Assembly (NCBI GenBank): GCA_020636075.1 | Contig: JACJYO010000004.1 | Location: forward strand, 62,001 to 126,000 | From: Lewinellaceae bacterium | Lineage (GTDB): Bacteria; Bacteroidota; Bacteroidia; Chitinophagales; Saprospiraceae | Length of the DNA: 64,000 nt | Direction: 5' to 3' | In this document: one piece after another, positions 23,243 to 31,799 of the stretch | How the letters are laid out: each line of letters opens with the position of its first letter | How positions within the stretch are numbered: position 1 is the stretch's first letter | Program-made: the position numbers and the translations under genes | Notes under the pieces: generated by a model | Database searches by the model: none | Seen by the model: the letters and a program-made list of their open reading frames with translations, nothing else | Told to the model about the DNA's origin: nothing

Positions 23243-24753
23243 AATTCCTGACCAGGGAACTGTACAAAAAACGTAGTACCCACGTCGGGAGTACTTTCCG
23301 CCCAAATGCGACCCCGATGTTGCCGGACAACCATGGCAGCATAACTCAAACCCAACCCATGCCCCTTGACATCATGCCGGTCCCCCTCTTGTACGCGGAA
23401 GAATTTGTCGAAGACCTTATCCTGTAGTTCCGCCGGAATACCTATGCCATTGTCGCGAACCGTCAGCCGGATTTGGTCTTCAATTTTTTCAAGCGAAATA
23501 AAGATCTCCGGGTGTTGACTGGTGTATTTCAGCGCATTATCGAGCAAGTTGAAAATAACGCTCGACAAGTGGAGCTTATCTCCGGAGAGTTGAAAGGATT
23601 CTGTTTCCGGAATGTGAACGTGGACACCAGCACCGGCGCGTTCCGCTTGGAGCTGCATGGCAGATACCACCTGGTGAATTACCGGCGTCAGATCAAAAAA
23701 CTCTGTTTTCAAACGAGTCTCTTGTTCTTCAAACATCGACAGCCGTAAAACCTTTTCTACCAGCAGCGAAAGCCGGTCCAGTTCCTGTTTCGAGTGTTGA
23801 AGGTATTCCCGGCTTTTCTCCGGGTTGTTGCGCATATCAAAGCCGCTCAGGGCTTCCAGCGCTACGCCAACGGTAGTGATCGGCGTTTTCAATTCATGCG
23901 TGATATTGCTGATAAACTCACTTTTGAGCCGGGTAAGTCGTTGCTGATGGCGCATGCTTCGGTAAATCAGCAGAAACGCGGCAGCCGTAACACCGAACAA
24001 CAATAATGCAAACCCCAGTGCGGGAAGAATTTGGCGCAGCAGATAGGCTTGGTAATGTTCAAAATAAGCAGCATAAACCTGATGTACCAACAAACCTGCC
24101 ACTACTGGTTTGGTCAAAATCCCGCCGGACGGATTGCTGAATGGAGGTTTGTCCTTGTAAACAATGTCAAATTCAAGTGGAATTCCGGAAGCAAGCAAGT
24201 TCTCCCGATACGTTTTCTCCAGTCTTAAAATCGGGATGATATTTTTTTCCAGTTTAAAAACCTGCCGGCCTGATGCAGGCAACTGGAACTGCCCGGGCAA
24301 ACCAGTCAAGACCTGATCAAGACCAGCAAAGGAGGTACTGTCATTTAAACCGGTTTGCACGACGTATACCTGGAATTGTTGGTTGTGCGGAACGCTGTCG
24401 GCCTGTAGCCAGTTTCCAGTGCCTGCCGAATCGAACCGGACCAGGATTTTAGTGCTGGATTCCACGTTCATGGCCCGCAATACCGAATCACCGGGAAATT
24501 TTTGATCCGTGGTCCGAAACTCAAATTTTCGTTTTACCCGGGCAGGCTGGTCTGGCTGTATTTCCAGGCTATGCATACTTTGATGCAGCATACTATCTTG
24601 CAAGGCCGCAACAGACTGTTGAAAAATATAATTGGTTTCCTGCTGCAGCTTCTCGTATTGCTCCCGCCAAATCCGTTGCAGCCAAAGCCCTTCAAATATA
24701 CCCAGCAATACCAGGCTGATGATGATGAGCGCTATGGACCTGGTTTTTGTCAT
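23236..24753 (-). CDS. Sensor histidine kinase, orphan
   Basis: A 505-residue membrane sensor kinase. TM1 is at about residues 8-24 and TM2 at about 242-264, enclosing a periplasmic domain of about 215 residues of unknown ligand. The dimerisation domain carries the phospho-acceptor H286 in SNITHELKTPIT. The ATPase domain shows the N box (NLLDNALKYT), G1 (DNGIGIP), F box (FDKFFRV) and G2 (GHGLGLSYAAM), so it should be active. No response regulator is adjacent: the convergent gene is an aminotransferase and the divergent one a GLPGLI protein. The closest regulator-like gene, the LytTR protein at 4697, lacks a phospho-acceptor Asp. Its stop is 3 nt from that of the aminotransferase gene. Confidence 0.9.
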   Translation of the reverse strand: MTKTRSIALIIISLVLLGIFEGLWLQRIWREQYEKLQQETNYIFQQSVAALQDSMLHQSMHSLEIQPDQPARVKRKFEFRTTDQKFPGDSVLRAMNVESSTKILVRFDSAGTGNWLQADSVPHNQQFQVYVVQTGLNDSTSFAGLDQVLTGLPGQFQLPASGRQVFKLEKNIIPILRLEKTYRENLLASGIPLEFDIVYKDKPPFSNPSGGILTKPVVAGLLVHQVYAAYFEHYQAYLLRQILPALGFALLLFGVTAAAFLLIYRSMRHQQRLTRLKSEFISNITHELKTPITTVGVALEALSGFDMRNNPEKSREYLQHSKQELDRLSLLVEKVLRLSMFEEQETRLKTEFFDLTPVIHQVVSAMQLQAERAGAGVHVHIPETESFQLSGDKLHLSSVIFNLLDNALKYTSQHPEIFISLEKIEDQIRLTVRDNGIGIPAELQDKVFDKFFRVQEGDRHDVKGHGLGLSYAAMVVRQHRGRIWAESTPDVGTTFFVQFPGQELS

Positions 24754-24890
24754 TAATGCAATTTATACTTCGGGAGTAACATGAATTGGGAAATTCAAAA
24801 ATACCGGATTTTCTCAGTGTGGCTTTCGGTGATTAACCTAAATTAACCTTAAATCAAGGGCGCTTAACATCCGGCCTGAAGCTCCGGATT

Positions 24891-24898
24891 TACCTTTG
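24891..24898 (+). promoter_or_regulatory. -7 element TACCTTTG upstream of the GLPGLI gene
   Basis: An exact match to TAnnTTTG, 11 nt before ATG 24910 and 17 nt before ATG 24916. It favours a short leader or the second ATG as start. No clear TTG at -33. Confidence 0.45.
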
Positions 24899-24909
24899 TA
24901 AAAAAAATC

Positions 24910-25659
24910 ATGCTTATGAAACTGTATATGTTACTTTTTTGGCTGAGCCTGGGCCTTTCATGGGGCTTGTCAGCTCAAGGCACTACCGGTATAATCCAAT
25001 TTGAGGAAAAAATGAACATGCACCGAAACCTGCCTGAAGACGCAGGCGACATGCGTGCCATGATCCCGGAATTTCGCATTATGAAAAGCGAGCTGTTGTT
25101 TTCGGCTACCGAAAGCCTGTATCGAAATGTGGAAGAAGAGGAAGAGGAAGACGAAATGAGTGGTGGCGGTATGGTCATCCGGATGCAGCGTCCGGAGGCA
25201 AAGTTTTACAGAAATTTGTCGACCAGCCAGCGGGTTGACCAGCGGGAGTTTATGGGAAAACGTTACCTGATTGAGGGAACCATTGACCAAACGCCCTGGA
25301 AAGTCGGCATGGAAACCCGGGAGATCCTTGGGTACAATTGTATGCAGGCAGTGTGGGAAGATACAACTGCCGACCGCAAGCGTACCGTCGTGGCCTGGTT
25401 TGCGCCCGATATTCAGGTATCATCAGGGCCCGTAACCTATGGCGCTTTACCGGGCATGATCCTGGCTGTCGATATCAATTCCGGTGAGTTGCAGCTTACG
25501 GCAAAATCGATCGAGCTGAAGGCGCCAAAAAAAGGAGAGTTGGAAGCGCCATCCAAAGGTGAAAAAACCACTCAGGAAGAATTTCAAAAAATGATGGATG
25601 ACCGTATTAAAGCAATGGGGGGAAGCAACGGCCGCGGGATGCGGATTATTCGGAATTGA
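24910..25659 (+). CDS. GLPGLI-family secreted protein
   Basis: A 249-residue secreted protein. The signal peptide runs through LYMLLFWLSLGLSWGLSAQ. The family signature appears as GPVTYGALPGMILAVDI near residue 177, matching the G-P-x-x-Y-G-x-L-P-G-L/M-I pattern of the GLPGLI (porph_ging) family found in T9SS-bearing Bacteroidota. The preceding stretch (GMETREILGYNCMQAV and TVVAWFAPDI) is also typical. An acidic run of Glu and Asp lies near residue 76. The family's function is unresolved. The start is either ATG 24910 or ATG 24916; the second gives the tidier signal peptide. Transcription converges on the Cys-rich gene at 25747 through a shared terminator. Confidence 0.85.
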   Translation: MLMKLYMLLFWLSLGLSWGLSAQGTTGIIQFEEKMNMHRNLPEDAGDMRAMIPEFRIMKSELLFSATESLYRNVEEEEEEDEMSGGGMVIRMQRPEAKFYRNLSTSQRVDQREFMGKRYLIEGTIDQTPWKVGMETREILGYNCMQAVWEDTTADRKRTVVAWFAPDIQVSSGPVTYGALPGMILAVDINSGELQLTAKSIELKAPKKGELEAPSKGEKTTQEEFQKMMDDRIKAMGGSNGRGMRIIRN

Positions 25660-25690
25660 GTCCGGCTTGGAACGTATTCAAATGACCACA

Positions 25691-25733
25691 AAAAAAACCG
25701 CCTCCGGAGCAAACTCCAGAGGCGGTTTTTTTT
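25691..25733. terminator. Bidirectional terminator between convergent genes
   Basis: A 12-bp stem (AAAAACCGCCTC with GAGGCGGTTTTT) plus an inner GGAG/CTCC helix, flanked by an A run on the left and a T run on the right. It lies between the stops of the GLPGLI gene and the Cys-rich gene and should serve both. Confidence 0.9.
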
Positions 25734-25746
25734 ATAAAAAATCGAT

Positions 25747-26172
25747 TTATTTCTGCTCAATATCAGCGTCGGCAGTTTTCGCTTTGGAAGCGCAGCAGGA
25801 TTTTCCGGCGCTGGCGCCTTTTGCACAGCAGGCTTTGGAAGCACCTGCAGCGCAGGATTTTTTCGTCATCCCGGAAGTAGCGTTGGCCGAAACTGTTTTA
25901 GGAGCCACATTTACAAAGGCATCACTCGTTTCGTCGTACTTAACGCTGACAAATTTCACATTACCCTGAGCATCCGATTCTTTACGGACATAAGCAACGG
26001 TACCGTCATCAGACATCCGTTTTTCAATGGAAGCATCGGCAGCAGCAGCTTTATCAGCTTTCATGCAGCAGGCTTTGGAAGCACTGGCGGCTTTGCCCTG
26101 ACAAGTTTGTGCGTCGGCAGCAGCAATGCCCAGCGCGAAAAGAAACGCGAAGAGAAATACACCTTTTTTCAT
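25747..26172 (-). CDS. Small Cys-rich secreted protein, function unknown
   Basis: A 141-residue protein with a signal peptide (MKKGVFLFAFLFALGIAAADAQ). The mature part is Ala/Lys/Ser rich. It has CC pairs in similar contexts: KACCMKAD near the N-terminus, then KACCAKG and KSCCASK near the C-terminus, plus single Cys in QTCQGKA and KKSCAAG. A central region of about 50 residues (DGTVAYVRKES, VKFVSVKYDETSDAFV) lacks Cys and looks folded. The paired cysteines could bind metal or form disulfides, but no known family is recognised. It has a very good promoter and an efficient terminator, and stands alone, so independent expression is expected. Confidence 0.75.
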   Translation of the reverse strand: MKKGVFLFAFLFALGIAAADAQTCQGKAASASKACCMKADKAAAADASIEKRMSDDGTVAYVRKESDAQGNVKFVSVKYDETSDAFVNVAPKTVSANATSGMTKKSCAAGASKACCAKGASAGKSCCASKAKTADADIEQK

Positions 26173-26222
26173 AGTGGGAAACTTATTTTGTGAATCAAAT
26201 TTGCATTTTTATAAAACGGCAC

Positions 26223-26252
26223 CAAAAGTAATAAGTCCGGGGTATATTTCAA
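26223..26252 (-). promoter_or_regulatory. Promoter TTG-N19-TACTTTTG for the Cys-rich gene
   Basis: On the minus strand, TTG (26252-26250) is followed by exactly 19 bases and then TACTTTTG (26230-26223). This is a full match to the Bacteroidota -33/-7 promoter architecture. The expected 5' leader is about 45 nt to ATG 26172. Confidence 0.7.
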
Positions 26253-26327
26253 GGTTTTTGGTAAACCTTAACAGAACCAAATTCGGGCATTTCTGCTACT
26301 TTCGCCAGTAAAAGTATCGAAATAATT

Positions 26328-28322
26328 ATGTCCAAGCGAAAATCTACAAAACCCACCAAAAAGCAAGCCTTCCGCAAGCATGGCCAAGACCCGCTCAAGG
26401 TCCGGCAAACACCGGGGCTTGGCGGGCCGGCCACCACTGGGCCGGCCTGGGTAGGTTTGCTGGCTGCAGCACTCGGATTTATCTTGTACATGAACACATT
26501 CGGGCATATTTACTGCCTGGATGACTACTCGGTGATCAAAGAAAACTGGGTGACCCAGGGCGGCCTGAAAAACCTGGGCACCATGTTTTCAACGGAATAT
26601 CGGTATGGCGCCTGGAATAGCCCCGGCTCGCTGTACCGGCCTTTTTCACTATTGATCTTTTCGTTGCAATGGCAACTTTCTCCGGATAACCCGGCCGTCG
26701 GACACATCATGAATGCCATCATGTACGGCCTTTCCGGCTGGCTGCTTTGGATCACCTGGCGGCGGGTGCTGGCAGCGTTTCATCCGATTATTCCGGCCCT
26801 GGCAGTGCTGTTTTTTATGGCACATCCGGTGCATACCGAAGTGGTGGCCAATATCAAAAGCCTGGATGAAATATTGGCACTGTTGTTTTGTACGGCATCG
26901 CTGTACGGCATTTGGCGCTATCTGGAACAGGAGAACAAGAACTGGCTGGTCATGGCCGTGGCCATGTACACCCTGGCTTTGTTCTCCAAGGAAAGTTCGA
27001 TCACCTTCCTGGCGATCTTCCCGCTGACACTCTGGTTTTTTACCGACCGGCCGTTGGGCCAGATCGTACGCATCGCCGCGTTGTTTTTGGCCCCTGCTGT
27101 GATCTTTTTGCTGATCCGGCACCAGGTGCTGGCTGCCCAACCCTTTGAAGAACGCTACTCGGCACTCGACAATTTTATCGTGGCCGCCAAGGACCGCGCT
27201 GCTCAACTTGCCTCCGCTTTCATGATGTGCGGGCGCTACCTGAAAACATTGATTTTCCCGCATCCGCTCGTTAGCGACCTGGGCTATCCGCAATTGAAGC
27301 CGGTGACCTTTGGCGATTGGCGCGCCCTGGTTGGCTTTTTTACCTACGGCGGGATGTTCATTTGGGCGCTGTTCAACCTGCGCAAAAAGCATTTCCTCGC
27401 GTATGCTATACTTTTTTACCTGGTAACATTTTCGCTGTTCAGCAACGTGCTCATGCTTATCGGTACCTCCTATGGCGAGCGGGTGCTGTACGCACCTTCC
27501 CTCGGTTTTGCGCTTGCGCTGGCCTGGGTTTTTGCTACAGTTTTTAAACTAAAAAAAGAAGAAAACACCACCGCAGCGGCGCAACTGCGCAACCCGAATG
27601 GCAAAGGCACACTGGTTTGGGGGCTTGCCGGAATTGTGTTGTTAGGGTACAGTGTAAAAACAGTTTTGCGCAACCCGGCCTGGTATACCAGCTACACGCT
27701 TTACAAAGCAGATATTTCCAAGTCGCCCAACTGTGCCAAACTGAACTACCACATGGGCATTGAAACGATTAAGGAGGGGATGAACGAAGACACCGGGCAG
27801 ATCACCGATACCACATGGGTGAATAAAGCCATCGATTATTACAGCCACGCGATCGAACTTTTTCCTACCTACCACGATGCCTTTGGCAGCAGGGGACTTG
27901 CGTACTTCCGGTTGGGGCAGCATTTTCAGGGACAAAACAACCTGAACCAGGCTGCGGCTAAATACGACCTCGCTTATACCGATTATCAGCGTGCGCTGAA
28001 ACACCGACCTAACGACGACAAGGTGCTGTCCAACATGGGCTTCATTTACTTTATCCGACAGCAGTTGGATTCGGCTGAAGTCGTTTACCGCAAATCAATT
28101 GCTATTAACCCGCGCTTTATTGATGCCCGCCGCAACCTGGGAGCCGTGCTGGCAATGAAAAAACAATTTCCCGAGGCCATCGAGCAATGGCAGGAGGGGC
28201 TCAAATACGAGCCGGAGAATCCCACACTGCTGCAATACATCGGCTCGGCATACAATGACATGGGGCAACCCGAAAAAGCGCAACCCTGGCTGGAGCGCGC
28301 GGCCGCGGCACAACAAAAATGA
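26328..28322 (+). CDS. TMTC-like membrane protein O-glycosyltransferase with C-terminal TPRs
   Basis: A 664-residue polytopic protein. A basic cytosolic tail of about 40 residues precedes many hydrophobic segments between residues 41 and about 450, and TPR-like helices fill about 465-660 (for example AIDYYSHAIELFPTYHDAFG and AEVVYRKSIAINPRFIDARR). The first extracytoplasmic loop has the GT-C diacid D65-D66 in CLDDYSVI. The motif HPVHTEVVANIKSLDEI closely follows the consensus of TMTC/PMT-like transferases. It probably transfers a sugar from a lipid-linked donor to exported proteins. Sugar and acceptor are unknown. The gene stands alone; a flippase gene follows 306 nt downstream on the same strand, across a palindromic repeat. 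Confidence 0.8.
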   Translation: MSKRKSTKPTKKQAFRKHGQDPLKVRQTPGLGGPATTGPAWVGLLAAALGFILYMNTFGHIYCLDDYSVIKENWVTQGGLKNLGTMFSTEYRYGAWNSPGSLYRPFSLLIFSLQWQLSPDNPAVGHIMNAIMYGLSGWLLWITWRRVLAAFHPIIPALAVLFFMAHPVHTEVVANIKSLDEILALLFCTASLYGIWRYLEQENKNWLVMAVAMYTLALFSKESSITFLAIFPLTLWFFTDRPLGQIVRIAALFLAPAVIFLLIRHQVLAAQPFEERYSALDNFIVAAKDRAAQLASAFMMCGRYLKTLIFPHPLVSDLGYPQLKPVTFGDWRALVGFFTYGGMFIWALFNLRKKHFLAYAILFYLVTFSLFSNVLMLIGTSYGERVLYAPSLGFALALAWVFATVFKLKKEENTTAAAQLRNPNGKGTLVWGLAGIVLLGYSVKTVLRNPAWYTSYTLYKADISKSPNCAKLNYHMGIETIKEGMNEDTGQITDTTWVNKAIDYYSHAIELFPTYHDAFGSRGLAYFRLGQHFQGQNNLNQAAAKYDLAYTDYQRALKHRPNDDKVLSNMGFIYFIRQQLDSAEVVYRKSIAINPRFIDARRNLGAVLAMKKQFPEAIEQWQEGLKYEPENPTLLQYIGSAYNDMGQPEKAQPWLERAAAAQQK

Positions 28323-28370
28323 TGAGGCTGTATCAAAAGAGAGAATCTGAAATGCCCGCCGTAGAATATC

Positions 28371-28439
28371 TTTTCACCACGGAGACACGGAGGACACAGA
28401 GAATTTAACTCCGTGTTCTCCGTGTCTCCGTGGTGAAAA
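28371..28439. repeat. Palindromic element, CACCACGGAGACAC family, copy 1
   Basis: Perfect 22-bp inverted repeats (28371-28392 and 28418-28439) flank a 25-bp centre that pairs partly. The sequence is homologous to 52382-52438. It sits in the 306-nt gap between the TMTC-like and flippase genes and could also act as a transcript 3' hairpin. Confidence 0.8.
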
Positions 28440-28596
28440 TTTGGAATCGTCTGCGCGTGCGAGGACTTATGATACACCCTCCTAAGAATTTAAAACGCCG
28501 GACTGACAAAGAGGGGGGATGAAAGATCACCTCAACTCCCAGGTTTTCAGCCCCCCAATGAATTGCTTCTCAGCCCACCGATTTAACGTTTCTCAG

Positions 28597-28616
28597 CCCA
28601 CCGATTCATCGGTGGG
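28597..28616 (+). promoter_or_regulatory. Hairpin immediately upstream of the flippase start
   Basis: CCCACCGAT / ATCGGTGGG, a perfect 9-bp stem as drawn with TC between the arms, ends 12 nt before ATG 28629. The left arm lies in TCTCAGCCCACCGATT, which also occurs just upstream at about 28568-28583. The hairpin could occlude the start region or end upstream transcription; either is inference. Confidence 0.45.
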
Positions 28617-28628
28617 AAAAAAGAATAA

Positions 28629-30095
28629 ATGCAACGCGAGTTTTTGCTCAACATCCTGTTCCTGGTCGCGATCAATCTGCTGATCAAGCCCTTTTTTATC
28701 TTCGGCATCGACCTGACGGTACAAAACCGCTTACCGGAAGGGGACTACGGCTTGTATTTTACCCTGCTCAATTTTACCTACCTGTTCCAGATCCTGAACG
28801 ATTTCGGTATTCAGAATTTTAACAACAGGCACGTCAGTCAGCATCCGCAGTTGTTGCCCAAGTACTTTCCCAACTTGTTGGCGCTAAAATTTTTACTGAG
28901 CACAGTGTACATCTGCCTGACCCTGCTGGCAGCCTGGGGCCTGGCAGGATATGGCCTGCGGGAACTGCCGCTGTTGTTCATTTTATTGTTCAATCAGGTA
29001 CTGGCGCAAGGCGTGCTTTTTTTGCGGTCCAATATTTCCGGACTGGGCTATTACCGGCTCGACAGTTTTTTGTCGTCGCTCGATAAATTGCTGATGCTGG
29101 TTACTTGTGGACTGCTGTTGTGGGGTATGCCGCAAGCAGCACTTTCGGCCCAATCGTTTGCACTGGCACAAACGGTGGCCCTGGCGCTGACAGCTGTGGT
29201 TGTTGGATTTGTGTTGCATGGGAAAGTCCGGTTGTCGCTTCGCCCCAGCTGGTTGCAAAACTGGCGTGCCGGACGCCCAGCCCTACTTGCTCTTTTTCGA
29301 AAAAGCCTGCCCTATGCACTGGTCATTCTGCTGATGACGGCGTACACCCGCCTCGATGCCGTGTTGCTCGAACGCCTGCTGCCCGACGGGCGCCTGCATG
29401 CCGACGTGTATGCCAGTGCCTACCGCCTGCTCGATGCGGCTAATATGTTGGGTTTTTTATTTGCTTCGTTGCTGCTGCCCATGTTTGCCCGCATGCTGAA
29501 ACGCCGCGACGATGTGCGGGCACTGGTGTCGGTGAGTTTCAAACTGATCTGGGCGGGAAGTGTGGCTTTGGCTGCCCTGGTATATTTTGCCCGAATCGAC
29601 CTTATTCAACTCATGTTGCCCGAACGCGCCACCGCTTACCGCTGGGAAACCCTCGGGCTGCTGATCTGGACCTTTGTGCCGGTTTCGGCAACCTACATCT
29701 TCAGCACCCTGCTCACCGCTGATGAGCGACTGATGCAAATGAACCGGTTTTTTGTGGCTGGCATTGTCCTGGACGTGCTGCTCAATATTTTCCTTATTCC
29801 GCATTTTCAAGCACTTGGCTCGGCTATGGCAACACTGGGCACGCAAATGTTTATCGCTACAGCGATGGCTTTTTTGTGCATACGTTATTTCGGATTCCGG
29901 CCTTCGGCCAAAGGGCTGGCGCAAACACTGGGCTATGCGGGATTTGTACTGGCCGGCGCCTGGTGGATTTTTTCCTTTTCGGAATTAACCTGGACAACCC
30001 GGGTTGGGCTGGTGTTGGTTTTAGCCTTTGCTGGGGCGCTGATATTCCGGCTGCTGGATTTTTCAAAGTTGCGGCGCATGGCCGAACTTGCCTGA
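28629..30095 (+). CDS. Polysaccharide/oligosaccharide flippase (MOP superfamily)
   Basis: A 488-residue polytopic membrane protein with about twelve to fourteen hydrophobic segments and no signal peptide. The N-terminal segment (LFLVAINLLIKPFFIFGIDL) followed by VQNRLPEGDYGLYFTLLNF is characteristic of the Wzx/PST flippase branch, where the Y-G-x-Y motif follows TM1. A second conserved patch is SLPYALVILLMTAYTRLDAVLL in the middle. It would move lipid-linked glycans across the inner membrane. No polysaccharide cluster surrounds it. The TMTC-like transferase upstream is the only possible partner in the window, and pairing the two is inference. Confidence 0.82.
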   Translation: MQREFLLNILFLVAINLLIKPFFIFGIDLTVQNRLPEGDYGLYFTLLNFTYLFQILNDFGIQNFNNRHVSQHPQLLPKYFPNLLALKFLLSTVYICLTLLAAWGLAGYGLRELPLLFILLFNQVLAQGVLFLRSNISGLGYYRLDSFLSSLDKLLMLVTCGLLLWGMPQAALSAQSFALAQTVALALTAVVVGFVLHGKVRLSLRPSWLQNWRAGRPALLALFRKSLPYALVILLMTAYTRLDAVLLERLLPDGRLHADVYASAYRLLDAANMLGFLFASLLLPMFARMLKRRDDVRALVSVSFKLIWAGSVALAALVYFARIDLIQLMLPERATAYRWETLGLLIWTFVPVSATYIFSTLLTADERLMQMNRFFVAGIVLDVLLNIFLIPHFQALGSAMATLGTQMFIATAMAFLCIRYFGFRPSAKGLAQTLGYAGFVLAGAWWIFSFSELTWTTRVGLVLVLAFAGALIFRLLDFSKLRRMAELA

Positions 30096-30181
30096 GCGGG
30101 GAATCAGGGAGTGACAGGTGATAGCCGAATGTTTGTCACCCCCACTCTTTTCCCTAAATCCACCGGATTACGCAACCCAGG

Positions 30182-30308
30182 GAGGTGTACACCTTTTCAA
30201 ATTTTTCTTTTCTAATTTCCAATTTCAAATCAAAAGGATGTTTACAAGACGTTCAATTTGAAATTTGAAAAGAAAAATTGGAAAGTTGAAAAGTTGTACA
30301 CCCCCTCT
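30182..30308. repeat. AT-rich palindromic element, TTTCAAATTT family, copy 1
   Basis: Imperfect inverted arms run from GTGTACACC at the left to TTGTACACCCCC at the right. They enclose TTTCCAATTTCAAAT and ATTTGAAATTTGAAA around the core AAAGGATGTTTACAAGACG. A homologous copy lies at 43707-43827. This copy occupies the space between convergent genes. Confidence 0.75.
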
Positions 30309-30345
30309 AACTGTTTAATCTGATGGGGCTTGCGTTGGCCAGAGC

Positions 30346-30747
30346 TCACCAAACCAACTCCACCGCCTGCTCCAAGTCCGGGTGTAAACTAAGCGCCACC
30401 GGGCAGGTCAGGGCAATATGTTCCAGCAGTTTTTTGTCGGCATCGGAGTAATTGTTTTGGGGCATCAGCAAACGTACCTCAATGCGGCTGATCCGGCGCG
30501 GGTCGGCAGCCATGATCTTGGTCACCTCAGCGCGTGTCCCGTCGATGCTGATTCCCCGATCGCGAATGCGAATGGCCATAGTGGTCAGCATGCAGGCGGC
30601 CAGGGAAGTGGCACACAAATCGGTGGGGGAAAAAGCCTCGCCTTTGCCCTGATTGTCGGGTGGTGCATCGGTGGTGATCGTGATGCCGGAGAGCAGGTGT
30701 GTCAGTTCGCAGTTGAGGGCCGTGGTGTATTTTACAGTTGAAGTCAT
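30346..30747 (-). CDS. OsmC/Ohr-family protein
   Basis: A 133-residue protein of the OsmC fold. Two conserved cysteines are visible, one in FSPTDLCATSLAACMLTTMA (followed by a second Cys in the same helix) and one in ALTCPVALSLHP. The family usually performs thiol-based peroxide reduction in the cytosol. The set resembles the OsmC-like/YhfA branch more than Ohr. It is divergent from the TIGR01777 epimerase gene, with 125 nt between the starts, and convergent with the flippase across a palindromic element. Confidence 0.85.
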   Translation of the reverse strand: MTSTVKYTTALNCELTHLLSGITITTDAPPDNQGKGEAFSPTDLCATSLAACMLTTMAIRIRDRGISIDGTRAEVTKIMAADPRRISRIEVRLLMPQNNYSDADKKLLEHIALTCPVALSLHPDLEQAVELVW

Positions 30748-30786
30748 GTCGTTGGTTGTCCTGTTTTTCGAAAGGCGAAGAAGCCG

Positions 30787-30814
30787 TTGGCAAAACTAAT
30801 TTTTCTGTACTTTG
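30787..30814 (+). promoter_or_regulatory. Possible promoter for the epimerase/permease pair
   Basis: TTG (30787-30789), 18 bases, then TACTTTG (30808-30814), one base short of the TAnnTTTG form. It lies about 60 nt before ATG 30873. Confidence 0.3.
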
Positions 30815-30872
30815 TGTGAGCGATTTCCACCTGAATTTGTTTTGCCCATGAACCAATGATACCAACAACAGC

Positions 30873-31799
30873 ATGCTAAATTTAACCATTCTAATTGCCG
30901 GAGGTAGTGGTATGATCGGTACCCGGCTTACCCAACTGTTCCGGGCAGGCGGCCATAAGGTGCGCATCCTGAGCCGGCACCCGGGAGAAGCCGACGAATA
31001 TGCCTGGGATCCCGCGGCAGGTACCATCGACGACAAGGCCGTAGCCGGCGCTGATATCGTGATCAATCTGGCCGGCGCAGGTATTGCCGACCGGCGCTGG
31101 ACGCCCGCCCGTAAGCAACGGATCATCGATAGCCGGGTGCAAAGCGCGCAACTGCTGCTCGATACGTTTCAGCGCCTCAATCACACGCCCAAAGCCTACT
31201 TGTCGGCAGCCGGGGTCGGGTATTACGGCAATGCCGGGGAGGATTGGGTCAATGAATATGATGCTCCGGCCGACAGCAGTTTTTTGGTGGAATGTTGCCT
31301 GGCCTGGGAAAAAGCAGCCGAAAAAATCGGTGCAGCAGGCATTCGCACAGTCATTTTCCGTACGGGCATTGTGCTCGATAAATCGGGCGGGGCTTTGCGG
31401 GAAATCATCAAGCCTTTGCGTTTTGGCCTGGGGGCCTATTTTGGCGACGGGCAGGCCTGGTACTCCTGGATTGCGCTCGAGGATATTTGCCGGATGTTTC
31501 AATGGGCGGCAGAAACCCCCGACATCGAAGGCGTTTACAATGCCGTGGCGCCGCATCCGGCGCGGAATTTTGACTTGGTAAAAGCGACAGCGTCTGCAAT
31601 GAAACAAGCTGCTATCTTTGCTCCGGTGCCAGCGTTTGCGCTGCGCTTGCTTTTTGGTGAAATGGCAGATGCAATCCTGTTCAGTACGCGGGTATCAGCA
31701 GAGAAAGTCATTCAAGCCGGGTTTCATTTTCAATATCCGGTACTCGATGCCGCCTTGGCCCATATTTTGCAAAAAATTCCTAAGCAGAACACCCTATGA
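30873..31799 (+). CDS. TIGR01777-family NAD(P)-dependent epimerase
   Basis: A 308-residue extended SDR-like protein. The nucleotide-binding motif GGSGMIG (residues 10-16) is followed by RILSRHP. The family hallmarks INLAGAGIADRRWT, GVGYYGNAGEDW, RTGIVLDKSGGAL and YSWIALEDI are all present, with the usual C-terminal DUF1731-like part (FAPVPAFALRLLFGEMAD). Substrates of this family (YfcH/SDR39U1) are not established. The stop overlaps the start of the AI-2E permease gene by 4 bp (ATGA), so the two are translationally coupled. Confidence 0.9.
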   Translation: MLNLTILIAGGSGMIGTRLTQLFRAGGHKVRILSRHPGEADEYAWDPAAGTIDDKAVAGADIVINLAGAGIADRRWTPARKQRIIDSRVQSAQLLLDTFQRLNHTPKAYLSAAGVGYYGNAGEDWVNEYDAPADSSFLVECCLAWEKAAEKIGAAGIRTVIFRTGIVLDKSGGALREIIKPLRFGLGAYFGDGQAWYSWIALEDICRMFQWAAETPDIEGVYNAVAPHPARNFDLVKATASAMKQAAIFAPVPAFALRLLFGEMADAILFSTRVSAEKVIQAGFHFQYPVLDAALAHILQKIPKQNTL

